Source: Halobacteroides halobius DSM 5150 (GTDB taxonomy: Bacteria > Bacillota > Halanaerobiia > Halobacteroidales > Halobacteroidaceae). Taken from it: a stretch of 64,000 bases of DNA. The DNA is taken from the NCBI RefSeq assembly GCF_000328625.1, contig NC_019978.1, positions 2,418,001 through 2,482,000 on the forward strand. The letters are read 5' to 3'. Both the position numbers and the translations under genes were made by a program. This document shows, in pieces, positions 45,507 through 56,866 of the stretch. Each line of letters begins with the position of its first letter. Within the stretch, counting starts at the first letter, position 1. A model generated the notes under the pieces. That model ran no database searches and had not been told where the DNA came from. It saw only the letters and a list, made by a program, of their open reading frames with translations.

Positions 45507-46478
45507 CTAATAAATTATAACCTTCACTTTCCGCTTAGCAACTACTCTACCCTTTAATGTCTGGCCAGTATTTTCATTTCTAACTTTAATTATTTCTCCT
45601 TTATATCCAGGCTCTAAAGCTTTACCTATCGTAGTGATTTTAACCCCACCTACTTGAGCAACTATTGTTACTTCTTTCCACCTGCGTACTAAAGGTGGCT
45701 TTTCTACCATCCACTTTAATAACGGTTGGCCTGGGCTTAAGTAAGATTTTAACTTCAGCCCTGTTAGTTGAGTATCTAATCTAACAAATTCTTGTCTTGA
45801 GCTTTTGACTAACCTACGCTGTTTTTTGAATAAATTTGGCTTAATAATTTGGCCTCGTTCTAAACTTTTTTTAGCTACTAATACCTTCCTCCATAACTTA
45901 ACTTGATATTGTAAGTACACCTGTTTATATACTTGACCATTTACTACAATATTAATTGCAACCGAAGTTCTCCCCAACAAATTACTTGACCAATTATCCC
46001 CTACCTTAAATTCTAAAGTTCCATAAGGTACTTTTAACTTTTGAGGAGGATTAATTGCTGTGATCTTTAAATCTTTATTTGCATAGGGAAGACGATTATA
46101 AATATAATTTTTCCCCTTTTGAATTATCTGTTTAACAGACAAATTACGATAATCACTTACAACACTAAATTGGTAAGGTACGTTAAAATTAAGTTGTGAT
46201 AAATTAACATTACTCCTTTTTAGAGCATAAATAACCTCTTGACGATAGATACTCCTTCTATAATCGGGTAGTGGGGCTCGACCTAGACTAATACCCCCTA
46301 CTTGTTTTATAAACGAATTACTTCCATTTATATAAGCTATATCCTTTAATTCAATCTCTATCTGTTTTACTTTTACCTGTTGGGGGATAATAATAGTATT
46401 CATCTGTTGAGCTTTGACTCCTACATTACATAACAGAACTACTAATAAACAACTAATAAGTACTAACTGCCCCTTCAT
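45507..46478 (-). CDS. flgA: Flagellar P-ring assembly chaperone FlgA
   Basis: 323 residues with a signal peptide (VKAQ) and a C-terminal SAF-type domain (VAKKSLERGQIIKPNLFKKQ) followed by beta strands ending GRVVAKRKVKVIIY. FlgA helps FlgI assemble in the periplasm. The N-terminal region is longer than in the E. coli protein. GATAGGAGC lies 8 nt upstream of the ATG. Confidence 0.9.
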   Translation of the reverse strand: MKGQLVLISCLLVVLLCNVGVKAQQMNTIIIPQQVKVKQIEIELKDIAYINGSNSFIKQVGGISLGRAPLPDYRRSIYRQEVIYALKRSNVNLSQLNFNVPYQFSVVSDYRNLSVKQIIQKGKNYIYNRLPYANKDLKITAINPPQKLKVPYGTLEFKVGDNWSSNLLGRTSVAINIVVNGQVYKQVYLQYQVKLWRKVLVAKKSLERGQIIKPNLFKKQRRLVKSSRQEFVRLDTQLTGLKLKSYLSPGQPLLKWMVEKPPLVRRWKEVTIVAQVGGVKITTIGKALEPGYKGEIIKVRNENTGQTLKGRVVAKRKVKVIIY

Positions 46479-46490
46479 TATTTCTTGCTC

Positions 46491-47279
46491 CTATCTTTTT
46501 AGATTATTAGCTTGCTTTAACATATCATTAGATGTTTTAATTGCTTTAGAATTGACTTCATAAGCCCTTTGAGCAGCTATCATGTCTACCATTTCATCTA
46601 CCACCTTAACATTTGAAGATTCTAAGAAACCTTGGGCCAATGTTCCATAACCTGCCTGACCTGGAACTCCATCCATAGCCCCTCCAGATGCTGCTGTTTG
46701 TTTATAGATATTTTGACCAATTGCCTTTAACCCCGCTGGATTAGCAAAGTTAGCCAACTCAATCTGACCTCCTTCTTGAGGAACATCAGCTCCAGGAGTC
46801 ATATAAGTTACCATCCCTTCTTCATTGATTGTAACATTTGTTGCATCAGCTGGGATATTAATCGGTGGTTGTAGCTTATAACCATCAGATGTTACTAATT
46901 GGCCCATACTATCTAAATTAAAAGAACCATCACGAGTATATCCAATACTACCATCTGGTAACCGCACCTTAAAGAATCCATCTCCCTGAATAGCTAAATC
47001 AAGTGAATTCCCTGTGTTCTTCAAACTACCTTGCGTAAATATTTTTTGCGTAGCAGCTGCACGTACCCCATGACCAACCTGAATTCCAGTCGGAATTTGA
47101 GAACCTTGACTATTTGGAGTTCCTGGTTGCTTAATTGTTTGATACATTAAATCTTGAAAACTAGCTCTTGACTTCTTAAAACCTGTCGTGTTAACATTAG
47201 CTAAATTATTAGAAATAGTATCAACATTTAACTGTTGTGCTTTCATACCTGATGCTGCAGTCCATAATGATCGAATCAT
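46491..47279 (-). CDS. flgG: Flagellar distal rod protein FlgG
   Basis: 262 residues: [20 protein letters not shown] start, the [13 protein letters not shown] motif, and the C-terminal [26 protein letters not shown] typical of FlgG. Start at the ATG for MIRSL; the GTG three codons earlier overlaps the ribosome site. Confidence 0.95.
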   Translation of the reverse strand: MIRSLWTAASGMKAQQLNVDTISNNLANVNTTGFKKSRASFQDLMYQTIKQPGTPNSQGSQIPTGIQVGHGVRAAATQKIFTQGSLKNTGNSLDLAIQGDGFFKVRLPDGSIGYTRDGSFNLDSMGQLVTSDGYKLQPPINIPADATNVTINEEGMVTYMTPGADVPQEGGQIELANFANPAGLKAIGQNIYKQTAASGGAMDGVPGQAGYGTLAQGFLESSNVKVVDEMVDMIAAQRAYEVNSKAIKTSNDMLKQANNLKR

Positions 47280-47303
47280 CTTCTTCACTCCCTAATAATG
47301 TTT

Positions 47304-48047
47304 TTATGCCTTACCTACTTGATTAACAGCCTTACCTAAAGTATTGTCATGAGCTTTAATCATCTTTTGATTAGCCTCGTATTTACGACTATTTGCTATC
47401 ATCTTTACCATTTCTTCTACTACATTTACATTAGATTGTTCTAAAAAGCCCTGTTGGATCTCTCCTTGAGCAGCAAAAGCTTGGCCCGCTTGTGGGGTCC
47501 ATCTAAACAGTGTACCTCCTGCTTTTTCTAAACCAGCTTTATTAGGAAAATCTTTAAGTTTAACCTTATTAATTATCTCTCCATTAACTACTAACTTATT
47601 ATTTTTTAAACTAACTTGTTCACTTTGTGGAGGTAGCTTTAAAATTCCTTCTTCTCCTCTCACTAAATATCCATTTTGAGTAACTACTTGATTTTGCTTA
47701 TTAATAGTAAAGTCACCATTTCTAGTATATCTGACCCCATAAGGTGTTTGAATTGTAAAAAAGCCAGAACCTTCAATCGCCCAATCCAGTTTATTTCCTG
47801 TCTTCTTAAAACTACCTGTACTTTGGTCAGTAGTAGCTCCTGCAACAACTACACTACTACCTCCCTGACCTATATCAGTAACTTCACCATCCATCCTTGT
47901 TACTAATTCTTCAGAAAAAGACTTATTAACAGTCATCTCCTTTTTATAACCAGTTGTATTAATGTTAGCCAAATTATTTGAAATTATATTATTTTTTTGT
48001 AATGATGCCTGCATTCCTGAAGCAGCTGTATATAATCCTTTTATCAT
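47304..48047 (-). CDS. Flagellar rod/hook-basal body protein (FlgF-like)
   Basis: 247 residues, FlgF/FlgG family (MIKGLYTAASGMQASLQKNN, NNLANINTTGYKKE, C-terminal SNVNVVEEMVKMIANSRKYEANQ). Its position before flgG corresponds to flhO in Bacillus, where it follows spoIIID and mbl. AAAGGAGG precedes the ATG. First gene of the flagellar unit. Confidence 0.9.
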   Translation of the reverse strand: MIKGLYTAASGMQASLQKNNIISNNLANINTTGYKKEMTVNKSFSEELVTRMDGEVTDIGQGGSSVVVAGATTDQSTGSFKKTGNKLDWAIEGSGFFTIQTPYGVRYTRNGDFTINKQNQVVTQNGYLVRGEEGILKLPPQSEQVSLKNNKLVVNGEIINKVKLKDFPNKAGLEKAGGTLFRWTPQAGQAFAAQGEIQQGFLEQSNVNVVEEMVKMIANSRKYEANQKMIKAHDNTLGKAVNQVGKA

Positions 48048-48186
48048 GAAATAATCTTACCTCCTTTATAGACACTTATTTACTTATTTATATATCTAAG
48101 GACAAAATCCTCTCTTATTTTAAATAAAATTTTGTTTTATAATATACTTATAATTAATAATAGCTAAAAATTATTAAAAATAAAAA

Positions 48187-48210
48187 GAGACTGGCTTATT
48201 TGCCAACCTC
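48187..48210 (-). terminator. Terminator overlapping the 3' end of spoIIID
   Basis: On the minus strand GAGGTTGGC pairs with GCCAGTCTC (two G-T pairs) around a 6-nt loop, followed by TTTTTA (48181-48186). The stem covers the last codons and stop of spoIIID. Confidence 0.7.
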
Positions 48211-48477
48211 CTCTATCATTTGTTCCTCATTTTGATTTAAATACTTCTTTCTTGTAGCCTCTCCACCTCTATAATGGCGCTCAGCCTTATTATAATCTAA
48301 TACCTCTCGTACATCTTCTGCTAACTCTTCATCTACTTTTTTTATTCTATCTGTTACATCTTTATGAATAGTACTCTTACTAACTCCAAAAACTTTTGCG
48401 GCTTGTCTAACTGTAGCTTTAGTCTCATATATGTAGTTACCAACCTCTAAAACTCGACGATAAATATAATCCTTCAT
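48196..48477 (-). CDS. spoIIID: Sporulation transcriptional regulator SpoIIID
   Basis: 93 residues. Opening MKDYIYRRVLEVGNYIYETKATVRQAA is diagnostic, with the helix-turn-helix TVRQAAKVFGVSKSTIHKDVT. SpoIIID is a mother-cell regulator working with sigma-E and shows that the organism has a sporulation program. The start has GGGGGACA upstream, part of an inverted repeat matching the SpoIIID site consensus (see 48477-48540). Confidence 0.97.
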   Translation of the reverse strand: MKDYIYRRVLEVGNYIYETKATVRQAAKVFGVSKSTIHKDVTDRIKKVDEELAEDVREVLDYNKAERHYRGGEATRKKYLNQNEEQMIEEVGK

Positions 48478-48540
48478 TACTTGTCCCCCTTATCCGTATC
48501 CATTTACTATATACATATGCTAAAGGACAAGTAATATTAC
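48477..48540 (-). promoter_or_regulatory. Candidate sigma-E-like promoter with paired SpoIIID sites before spoIIID
   Basis: GTAATATT (48540-48533) and CATATGTA (48519-48512) with a 13-bp spacer resemble sigma-E -35 and -10 boxes, though the spacer is about 1 bp short. AAGGACAAGT on the plus strand (48523-48532) fits the Bacillus SpoIIID consensus WWRRACARNY; GGGGACAAGT on the minus strand (48488-48479) fits its core. The two form a 10-bp inverted repeat whose downstream arm includes part of the ribosome site and the A of the start codon. Confidence 0.5.
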
Positions 48541-48571
48541 AAAATATTTGGAATTTACTTCAAATATTTTG
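48540..48571 (-). terminator. Terminator-like hairpin after the M23 gene
   Basis: CAAAATATTTG (48540-48550) and CAAATATTTTG (48561-48571) form a perfect 11-bp but AT-rich stem across the stop codon. The following sequence has few T residues, so it may be only a weak terminator. Confidence 0.45.
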
Positions 48572-49265
48572 TAGGTGGTACTCTTTTTCCTGCTTTAATA
48601 ATTTCAAAATGTAATCTGTTCTTATCTGAACCACTATCTCCTACTTCTCCAATTATTTGGCCTTTCTTTACTGGAGATCCTTCTTTTACTTTACAACTTC
48701 GTAAGTTACCATATAAAGTCTTAAATTCATCCTGATGTTTAATAATAACTGTAATTCCTTTAAAATCATCTTTAATTATCTCTTCTACCTTACCATCCTG
48801 AACTACTTTAACCTTTGTTCCGATCTTAGCAGCAATATCTACACCTGGATTATACCTCCAAGCATCCAATGTTTCATCTTTATACCATTGACGAGAACTT
48901 ATAACTTCTCCATTAACCGGCATAATTAAATTTTCAAACTGGGCATTAGCTACTTGATTATTAGTTACTTTAACAGCTTGCTTAGGCTTTGTACCAGTAG
49001 CATCTTTAGTCTTTTTTCTTACTGGCAACTCCAATTTTTTACTACCCAAATCATAATTAGTTTCTTTAGTTTTAATATCAACTATTTCCACTTTAGCTTG
49101 TTGACTAAGCTCACTTTGTTGAGTAGGTTTATTATAGTGTTGATAAACTGCAAAACTAGCTCCTAAAATGAAAAATAGCCCAATTACTGATAAACTCCTT
49201 CTCCAGTCTATTTGCTTCATAATTGATTTTAATTTAGCAGTTAAGTCTTTCTGTTCTTTATTCAT
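48555..49265 (-). CDS. spoIIQ: SpoIIQ-like M23 (LytM) domain protein
   Basis: 236 residues: a cytoplasmic N-terminus, one membrane helix (about 24-42), a linker, and an M23 domain (about 105-236). The zinc motif HxGxD reads YNPGVD and the last motif HxH reads RLHFE, so two metal ligands are changed and enzyme activity is doubtful. SpoIIQ of B. subtilis is likewise degenerate; it forms the forespore half of the SpoIIQ-SpoIIIAH channel. Its position between spoIID and spoIIID is the Bacillus order. The ribosome site lies in a hairpin at 49275-49298. Confidence 0.88.
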   Translation of the reverse strand: MNKEQKDLTAKLKSIMKQIDWRRSLSVIGLFFILGASFAVYQHYNKPTQQSELSQQAKVEIVDIKTKETNYDLGSKKLELPVRKKTKDATGTKPKQAVKVTNNQVANAQFENLIMPVNGEVISSRQWYKDETLDAWRYNPGVDIAAKIGTKVKVVQDGKVEEIIKDDFKGITVIIKHQDEFKTLYGNLRSCKVKEGSPVKKGQIIGEVGDSGSDKNRLHFEIIKAGKRVPPTKYLK

Positions 49266-49274
49266 TTATGCCAC

Positions 49275-49298
49275 CTCCGGGAATTATACTTCCCAGAG
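49275..49298 (-). promoter_or_regulatory. Hairpin enclosing the spoIIQ ribosome-binding site
   Basis: On the minus strand CTCTGGGAA pairs with TTCCCGGAG over 9 bp. The 3' arm contains the GGAG of the Shine-Dalgarno site GGAGGTGG, 7 nt before the ATG. It may limit translation, or terminate reads coming from spoIID. Confidence 0.5.
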
Positions 49299-49316
49299 AT
49301 TATTTATTTATGCATA

Positions 49317-50228
49317 TTAATCATAATCTACCAGCGAAAATTTTACTCCGTGGTAGTAGTACTTTAAAATTTGACTAAAACTATAGCCTTGATTAGCCAT
49401 TCCTTGAGCACCATACTGACTTAAACCGACTCCATGTCCATAACCAGAAGTAATAAACTCAATTCTTCGCCCGGTAATATCAAAAGAAAAATCAGTGGAT
49501 AATAACCCTAATTCATTCCTTAGCTCTTGACCTGTGAAAAATCTATCTCCTATTTTAATTTTTAATACTCGCCCACTATTACTTAATTTAGTTATTCTTA
49601 TAGACTTAATAGTACTATTGTCAAGATTTAATTTTTGAGATAACTCAGTCATGGTAAATACTTTTCTATTCCTATTATATGGAGAACTTCGTTCATACCT
49701 ACTTCTTACACTCTGTAAATAAGGAATCTTATTGCCCCACACTTCTTTAGCAGAGGCAGTCTGGCCCCCACTAGAAGAATGATAAACAGAATCTATAATT
49801 CTCCCTTGATAAGTTAGAATTAACCCCTTAGTCTCCTCTACAGCAGCAGAAACCTTAGGCCAATACTTAAAATAATTAATTAGTCCCCATCTTTCTAATA
49901 AATCCTGTTGAGAAAGCCATGCTTGATCTACTCTACTATTAGTTGTTAATTGCTCTTGATTAGCTAACCTTTTAAAAGTATAAGTTCTAGCTGCTACTGC
50001 CTGAGCTTTTAGAGCTTCTATAGGAAAAGAAGCAGGCATTTCTGCAGCTAACACCCCTTTAAGATACTCTTCTATCTGTAATTCTATAACTTCTTTTGTC
50101 TTACTATTATATACTTTAATACTCTTTTGTATAGGTTGCAATTGATCGGTTAAAAATACTACCGTAGTAGGAATAATAAAGATAAATAATAAACTGCAAA
50201 TAATAAATACTATTAGAACATCCTTCAA
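49317..50228 (-). CDS. spoIID: Stage II sporulation protein D (lytic transglycosylase)
   Basis: 303 residues with one N-terminal membrane helix (about 5-25) and a SpoIID domain: LKGVLAAEMPASFPIEALKAQAVAARTYT, SVYHSSSGGQTASAKEVWG, and GYGHGVGLSQYGAQGMA near the end. The Glu in AAEMPASF is the catalytic residue of the family. It trims septal peptidoglycan during engulfment. The start is TTG preceded by AAGGAGG. Confidence 0.96.
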   Translation of the reverse strand: MKDVLIVFIICSLLFIFIIPTTVVFLTDQLQPIQKSIKVYNSKTKEVIELQIEEYLKGVLAAEMPASFPIEALKAQAVAARTYTFKRLANQEQLTTNSRVDQAWLSQQDLLERWGLINYFKYWPKVSAAVEETKGLILTYQGRIIDSVYHSSSGGQTASAKEVWGNKIPYLQSVRSRYERSSPYNRNRKVFTMTELSQKLNLDNSTIKSIRITKLSNSGRVLKIKIGDRFFTGQELRNELGLLSTDFSFDITGRRIEFITSGYGHGVGLSQYGAQGMANQGYSFSQILKYYYHGVKFSLVDYD

Positions 50229-50317
50229 TCTAAACCTCCTTGACCTACCTGGTTTATTTTACTAAATATGAGTGTCCTATATAATATTTATTATTAGCCC
50301 CTACTTCTTACCACAGT

Positions 50318-51568
50318 TTATTGTTCAACTTCTTTAATTTTAGCTCCTACATTAGTTAATTTATTAGTTATGTCTTCATATCCACGCTTAATATGGTAAA
50401 TATCTTCTATTTCTGTTTGACCTTCTGCTGCTAATCCAGCCAGTACTAAACTAGCACCCGCTCTTAAATCAGTAGCTTTGACTCTAGCACCAATTAAATT
50501 ACTATTCTGCACTGCAGCAGCATTTCCTTCTACCTTGATTTTAGCCCCCATTTTCTTAAGTTGGCTTACATGACCAAACCTATCTTCAAATACAGTCTCA
50601 GTTACTTTAGCTTGGCCCTTTACCTGAGTTAATAAAGCCATAGTCTGAGCTTGTAAGTCTGTAGCAAAACCAGGGTAGGGCAGCGTTTTTATATCAACTG
50701 CATTTAATGGTTTATTTGCAATTACTTCCACCCCATTAACATCTTCTTTGATCTTTATTCCCATCTCTCTTAATTTAGCCAGTAAGGAATTAATATGCTC
50801 TACTAATACATTATCAATATATAATTGACTATTTGTAATAGCAGCAGATATTATATAAGTCCCAGCTTCGATCCGGTCAGGAATAATTGTATATTCTCTC
50901 CCCTGAAGTTTCTTAACCCCTTGAATTCTAATTAAATTTGTTCCAGCTCCTTTGACTTTGGCCCCCATCACATTTAAGTAACTAGCCAAATCAACAATCT
51001 CTGGTTCTTTAGCTGCATTTTCAATCATGGTTTCTCCTTGGGCCATAGTAGCTGCCATCATAATATTCATAGTTGCACCTACACTAGGATAATCTAGATA
51101 TATTTTATCCCCAATTAATTTATCAGCTTGAAGATTAATTATGCAGCCATCTCTATTTATTTCTGCTCCTAAAGCTTTAAAACCTTTCAAATGTAAATCA
51201 ACTGGTCTCCTCCCGATCTTACAACCACCAGGTAAAGTAGTAGTCACTTCTCCATAACGACCTAATAAAGCCCCTAATGCATAATAAGAAGCCCTCATTT
51301 GAGTAGCTAATTTAGCAGGAACCTCTAATTTATTAAGTGCATTTGTATTAACTAGTAATCTATTATCTTTAAATTCAGTTTTAGCACCTAAAGCATTTAG
51401 AATCTTAATTAGATTATTAACATCTCTTAAATGGGGAACATCATATAATATACTTTCACCTTGGCCCATTAACGCAGCCATAATCACTGGTAATGCTGCA
51501 TTCTTGGCACCACTAATGCCTATTTTACCACCTAATTTATTACCACCATTAATTATTATTCGTTTCAT
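50318..51568 (-). CDS. murA: UDP-GlcNAc 1-carboxyvinyltransferase MurA
   Basis: 416 residues; Lys22 (GAKNAALP) and active-site Cys116 in LPGGCKIGRRPVDLH (the fosfomycin target) are present. It makes the first committed peptidoglycan precursor. GGAGGTATAAT precedes the start. It lies between yueI-like and spoIID, the Bacillus murAA-spoIID order. Confidence 0.96.
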   Translation of the reverse strand: MKRIIINGGNKLGGKIGISGAKNAALPVIMAALMGQGESILYDVPHLRDVNNLIKILNALGAKTEFKDNRLLVNTNALNKLEVPAKLATQMRASYYALGALLGRYGEVTTTLPGGCKIGRRPVDLHLKGFKALGAEINRDGCIINLQADKLIGDKIYLDYPSVGATMNIMMAATMAQGETMIENAAKEPEIVDLASYLNVMGAKVKGAGTNLIRIQGVKKLQGREYTIIPDRIEAGTYIISAAITNSQLYIDNVLVEHINSLLAKLREMGIKIKEDVNGVEVIANKPLNAVDIKTLPYPGFATDLQAQTMALLTQVKGQAKVTETVFEDRFGHVSQLKKMGAKIKVEGNAAAVQNSNLIGARVKATDLRAGASLVLAGLAAEGQTEIEDIYHIKRGYEDITNKLTNVGAKIKEVEQ

Positions 51569-51648
51569 ATTATACCTCCTGTCAACTAAATCTTCTCTAA
51601 CGATATTCTTGATTAATAATTAAGTTCCTGCTTGAATGTTTACTATAT

Positions 51649-52245
51649 CTAATGAGGCCCTGGACATTCTGCACCTAATAGTTTATCTAACCAGGAAAAC
51701 TGTTGATAATTATCCAATTCTTGTGGCGCCTTTTCTTTTACTAGTTGATAACAATCTGCGCATACTTTATCACCTTGAGCATCAATTAACTCTTTAGGTA
51801 TTCCTTGCTCTAATAAATACTTCTCTTTATCCCTAATAGATACATCTTCTTTATTTACGGCATGATCACTCACAACTATTAATGCTATATCCCCCGTAAA
51901 ATCTGGTGAATCAACCCTTTTAAAAGAAAGGTTAGCTTCTCGGGCCAATCTAATATACTCTTTAGCACTTTTTTGATCAACCTCTCGATTTACAATTAAC
52001 TTTGTGGCTTCTGGGTCTTTTATATTATCTTTTACCTGTTGATAACCCTTACCTGCTTTAACTTGGTTATATGTTAGTGCAATTAAAACTCGTTCTCTAA
52101 ATTCACCTAAAAACCTATTTTTTTCTCCCTTTTTTAACTCCAAACCACCATGCATCCCTGCTGCAACTTGCTGTTCTAAATTACTTTTATTTTGTTGTCC
52201 TTTAAGGGCCTCCTTTTGAATATCATCCTCTTTATTATTAGTCAT
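51649..52245 (-). CDS. YueI-like (DUF1694) protein with Cys-rich C-terminus
   Basis: 198 residues. Residues about 25-150 match the YueI family (LGEFRERVLIALTYNQVKAG, SFKRVDSPDFTGDIALIVVSD). After that comes an extension with KVCADCYQLV and a terminal ECPGPH, three Cys and one His that could bind metal, not usual in YueI. Function is unknown. GAGGTGA precedes the ATG. Confidence 0.75.
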   Translation of the reverse strand: MTNNKEDDIQKEALKGQQNKSNLEQQVAAGMHGGLELKKGEKNRFLGEFRERVLIALTYNQVKAGKGYQQVKDNIKDPEATKLIVNREVDQKSAKEYIRLAREANLSFKRVDSPDFTGDIALIVVSDHAVNKEDVSIRDKEKYLLEQGIPKELIDAQGDKVCADCYQLVKEKAPQELDNYQQFSWLDKLLGAECPGPH

Positions 52246-52331
52246 GATTTCACCTCTAATTTAGTATTAACATATAATTATCTTTTTATAAAGGGGAACT
52301 TCGGTAATCTTAATGAATAATTTTATTTATA

Positions 52332-52482
52332 CTGATATAAAGCTTCACTTTTAATTTACAATTAACAATTGATAATTGACAATTAGAACCCCTTAAAACC
52401 TTTCTAAATCAAGGGATTACACGGTTTTGATTTTTAATTGTAAATTGTTCATTGTCCATTGTCAATTGCTCTTAATATCAAT
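52332..52482. repeat. MITE-like element between atpC and yueI-like gene
   Basis: Outer ends resemble those of the 400-bp repeat (TGATATAAAGCTTCACTT on the left; ATATCAAT on the right). Inside are inverted arms rich in AATTGACAAT and ATTGTCCATTGTCAATT units, shared with 15939-16130. No gene is present in the 288-bp gap apart from this element and the atp terminator. Confidence 0.6.
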
Positions 52483-52508
52483 TAAGTTGCAAATTATTAA
52501 AAATACAT

Positions 52509-52539
52509 AAAAAAAGAGCAAGAGATTACTCTCTTACTC
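52509..52539 (-). terminator. Intrinsic terminator of the atp operon
   Basis: On the minus strand GAGTAAGAGA and TCTCTTGCTC form a 10-bp stem (one G-T pair, 4-nt loop) followed by seven T (52509-52515). It overlaps the atpC stop codon. Confidence 0.85.
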
Positions 52540-52944
52540 AAAGTTACGTCCTTTAGTAACTCGTAAACGATTTATAGCTTTCTGTAAAGCAATCTCCGCT
52601 CTACGCTCATTAATATTATCATTGCCTTTATTCAATCTATCTTCAGCTCGTTTTTTAGCTTCTTCAGCCCGCTCAACATCAATTTCATCAGCAAATTCAG
52701 CAGTATCTACTAAAATAGTAACTTCTTCTGGAGTAACTTCCATATAACCATGACTAGCTGCAAGATGAAGTTCATCACTATCTTCTTTAATCTTTATTGG
52801 TCCTATATCTACTCCAGTTATTAAAGGTTCATGATGAGGCATAATTCCCCGGTCACCATCAATTGTCCTTACGGTTATCATCTTGGCTTGGTCATCATAA
52901 ACACTACCTTCCGGGGTAACAATATTAAGCTTCATTTGAGCCAT
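52534..52944 (-). CDS. atpC: ATP synthase epsilon subunit
   Basis: 136 residues: N-terminal beta barrel (MKLNIVTPEGSVYDDQAKMI, GDRGIMPHHEPLITG) and C-terminal helical hairpin. It is part of the central stalk and couples or inhibits the F1 motor. Last gene of the operon, 2 bp after atpD. Confidence 0.96.
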   Translation of the reverse strand: MAQMKLNIVTPEGSVYDDQAKMITVRTIDGDRGIMPHHEPLITGVDIGPIKIKEDSDELHLAASHGYMEVTPEEVTILVDTAEFADEIDVERAEEAKKRAEDRLNKGNDNINERRAEIALQKAINRLRVTKGRNFE

Positions 52945-52946
52945 GA

Positions 52947-55239
<2,293 letters not shown>

Positions 55240-55326
55240 CTACAACTCACCCCACTTTCTTTGCAAGGCAGGGAGTTTAATGAATAAATATGTAGCTTTT
55301 TAAACCCCCTGAAATAATAATATCTT

Positions 55327-56856
55327 TTAGGCAGTCTCTTCTTGCTTACTAACTGCAAAATCACCTTTAAAATCTTCAAGAGCAGATTTTAACTTCTCTT
55401 CTATTTCTTCAGTTAAATCTCCACTCTCTTTAATTTCTTCTCCAATCTCAGGATGATTATCTTGCATAAATCTAATGTACTCATCCTCAAATCTTTCTAT
55501 ATCTTCTAGAGGGATATCATCTAAATAACCATTAGTTACCGCATAAATAACTAGTACCTGCTCCTCAACTTCCATTGGACTTGTTTCATCCTGTTTTAAA
55601 ACTTCTACTACTCTTTCACCACGGGCCAATTTCTTTTGTGTAGATTCATCAAGATCAGACCCAAATTGGGCAAAAGCTTCTAATTCACGATACTGGGACA
55701 TATCAAGCTTTAATGTACCAGCAACATCTTTCATAGCAGAAATTTGAGCATCTCCACCTACTCGAGATACAGATAAACCTACATTAACTGCTGGTCGTAC
55801 CCCTGAGAAAAATAATTCACTTTCTAAATAAATTTGACCATCAGTAATTGAGATTACATTAGTTGGTATATAAGCTGAGATATCTCCAGCTTGAGTTTCA
55901 ATAATAGGTAAGGCTGTTAAAGAACCAGCACCTAAGTCATCATTTAATTTAGCAGCACGCTCTAATAAACGAGAGTGTAAATAGAATACATCACCTGGAT
56001 AAGCCTCTCGTCCTGGTGGTCTTCTTAATAGTAAGGACATTTCACGATATGCTACTGCATGTTTTGATAAATCATCATAAACAACTAGTACATCTTCTCC
56101 TTCATACATAAAATGCTCACCAATAGCACAACCAGAATACGGTGCTAAATACTGTAAAGGAGCCGGATCACTAGCAGATGCAGATACAACAGTAGTATAT
56201 TCTAAGGCTCCAGTTTGCTCTAATTTATTTACAATTTGAGCTACTGTAGAAGACTTCTGACCTATTGCTACATAAACACATGCTACGTCTTTACCCTTTT
56301 GATTGATAATTGTATCAATTCCTAAAGCACTCTTACCAGTTTGTCGATCACCAATAATTAGCTCACGTTGGCCCTTTCCAATTGGTACCATAGAGTCAAT
56401 AGCTTTAATACCAGTTTGTAATGGCTCTTTTACAGGTTGTCTTTCAACAATCCCAGGAGCTCTAGATTCGACTGGTCTATTATTAGTAGTATCAATTGGC
56501 CCTTTACCATCAATTGGCTCACCTAATGCATTTACTACACGACCCTTTAGCTCTTCACCAACAGGAACTTGGACCACATTTCCTGTTCTATAGACTTCAT
56601 CTCCTTCTTCTATCTTAGACTCATCTCCCATAACTACACAACCAATACTATCTTCCTCAAGATTTAAAATCATACCATTAACTCCACTTTCAAACTCTAA
56701 TAACTCTCCAGCCATAGCATCATTTAAACCATGAATCCGAGAGATACCATCTCCAACACTAAGAACAGTTCCTACGCCTTCAGTTTCTAACTTTGCATCA
56801 TAATTCTCTATTTGATCTTTAATTATTGAACTTATTTCTTCAGGCTTAAGATTCAT
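55327..56856 (-). CDS. atpA: ATP synthase alpha subunit
   Basis: 509 residues with P-loop [45 protein letters not shown] and the alpha-subunit C-terminal domain. It carries the non-catalytic nucleotide sites and contacts delta. GGGGTGAGATA precedes the ATG. Confidence 0.98.
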   Translation of the reverse strand: MNLKPEEISSIIKDQIENYDAKLETEGVGTVLSVGDGISRIHGLNDAMAGELLEFESGVNGMILNLEEDSIGCVVMGDESKIEEGDEVYRTGNVVQVPVGEELKGRVVNALGEPIDGKGPIDTTNNRPVESRAPGIVERQPVKEPLQTGIKAIDSMVPIGKGQRELIIGDRQTGKSALGIDTIINQKGKDVACVYVAIGQKSSTVAQIVNKLEQTGALEYTTVVSASASDPAPLQYLAPYSGCAIGEHFMYEGEDVLVVYDDLSKHAVAYREMSLLLRRPPGREAYPGDVFYLHSRLLERAAKLNDDLGAGSLTALPIIETQAGDISAYIPTNVISITDGQIYLESELFFSGVRPAVNVGLSVSRVGGDAQISAMKDVAGTLKLDMSQYRELEAFAQFGSDLDESTQKKLARGERVVEVLKQDETSPMEVEEQVLVIYAVTNGYLDDIPLEDIERFEDEYIRFMQDNHPEIGEEIKESGDLTEEIEEKLKSALEDFKGDFAVSKQEETA

Positions 56857-56866
56857 TATCTCACCC

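Noticed and set aside
48097-48106. Third SpoIIID-like site (AAGGACAAAA) before flgF
   Set aside because: The last consensus position does not fit, and a single AT-rich match is expected by chance.
56303-56593. Plus-strand open frame of 96 codons
   Set aside because: Shadow of the conserved atpA coding region on the opposite strand.
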